Shown: positions 14,195 through 14,203 of the stretch, piece by piece | How the letters are laid out: each line of letters opens with the position of its first letter | How positions within the stretch are numbered: position 1 is the first letter of the stretch | Assembly (NCBI GenBank): GCA_016198915.1 | Contig: JACQHS010000143.1 | Span: forward strand, 1 to 14,203 | Length of the DNA stretch: 14,203 nucleotides | Origin: Candidatus Omnitrophota bacterium | GTDB lineage: Bacteria > Omnitrophota > Gorgyraeia > Aquiviventales > Aquiviventaceae | Reading direction: 5' to 3' | Notes under the pieces: generated by a model | What the model saw: only the letters and a program-made list of their open reading frames with translations | Told to the model about the DNA's origin: nothing | The model's database searches: none | Position numbers and translations under genes: made by a program

Positions 14195-14203
14195 ATGCGG
14201 CAC
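14195..14203 (+). CDS. First codons of a further gene (3' cut by window)
   Basis: ATG CGG CAC begins 4 bases after the DUF3047 stop. AAAGGAG at 14181-14187 lies 7 bases before it, a good ribosome site embedded in the end of the DUF3047 gene. Only three codons are visible, so the product cannot be named. It likely belongs to the same operon. Confidence 0.55.

Noticed and set aside
1..14203. Defence system, prophage or transposon
   Set aside because: No nuclease, integrase, transposase or toxin-antitoxin genes are seen. All genes are recognisable transport, regulatory, metabolic or envelope functions. No tRNA or rRNA was noticed by eye.

Overview
The window comes from a GC-rich, didermic (Gram-negative-type) bacterium. 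It encodes three lipoprotein signal peptides with clear lipoboxes and a fourth inside a larger protein, a tripartite RND efflux system that includes an outer-membrane channel, and a DsbD-type periplasmic reductase. The mix (DUF3047 protein, short peptidoglycan-binding lipoprotein, compact operons, CACAGA-type intergenic palindrome) fits an uncultivated lineage such as Nitrospirota or Omnitrophota. That placement is inference, because no rRNA or other marker gene is present.

Bases 1-3292 (+) are the 3' part of a branched-chain amino-acid (HAAT family) ABC transporter operon: livH (5' end cut by the window), livM, livG and livF, each overlapping the next by 1-17 bases. The substrate-binding protein is not in the window. 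Bases 3228-9429 (-) are an efflux operon, marR -> periplasmic adaptor lipoprotein -> RND pump, again with 1-4 base overlaps. The notable point is that the RND pump reads without a stop into a complete NodT-type outer-membrane factor, giving one 1562-residue ORF with an internal lipoprotein signal peptide. The end of this ORF overlaps livF tail to tail by 65 bases.

Bases 9430-9519 are an AT-rich divergent control region. A good promoter for the marR operon (TTGACA, 17 bases, TAATAT) and a good promoter for the rightward genes (TTGTCA, 17 bases, TAGAAT with TGn extension) share one palindromic -35 element, and an inverted repeat suited to MarR binding lies between the -35 and -10 of the leftward promoter.

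Bases 9520-12827 (+) carry an IMPase-family phosphatase (HisN-like), an overlapping GH1 beta-glycosidase, and a shortened DsbD with its own apparent promoter inside the end of the GH1 gene. The phosphatase and dsbD starts both sit exactly 7 bases after a TAGAAT box, which predicts leaderless mRNAs. Bases 12828-12918 are a 91-base near-perfect palindrome made of four CACAGA and four TCTGTG units. A promoter then leads to a lipoprotein with a coiled coil and a peptidoglycan-binding domain, a DUF3047 lipoprotein, and the first codons of another gene at the right edge.

Most of the window is ordinary transport and envelope biology. The points that deserve a second look are the pump-channel fusion, the shared -35 divergent promoter, the leaderless-start geometry and the CACAGA palindrome.
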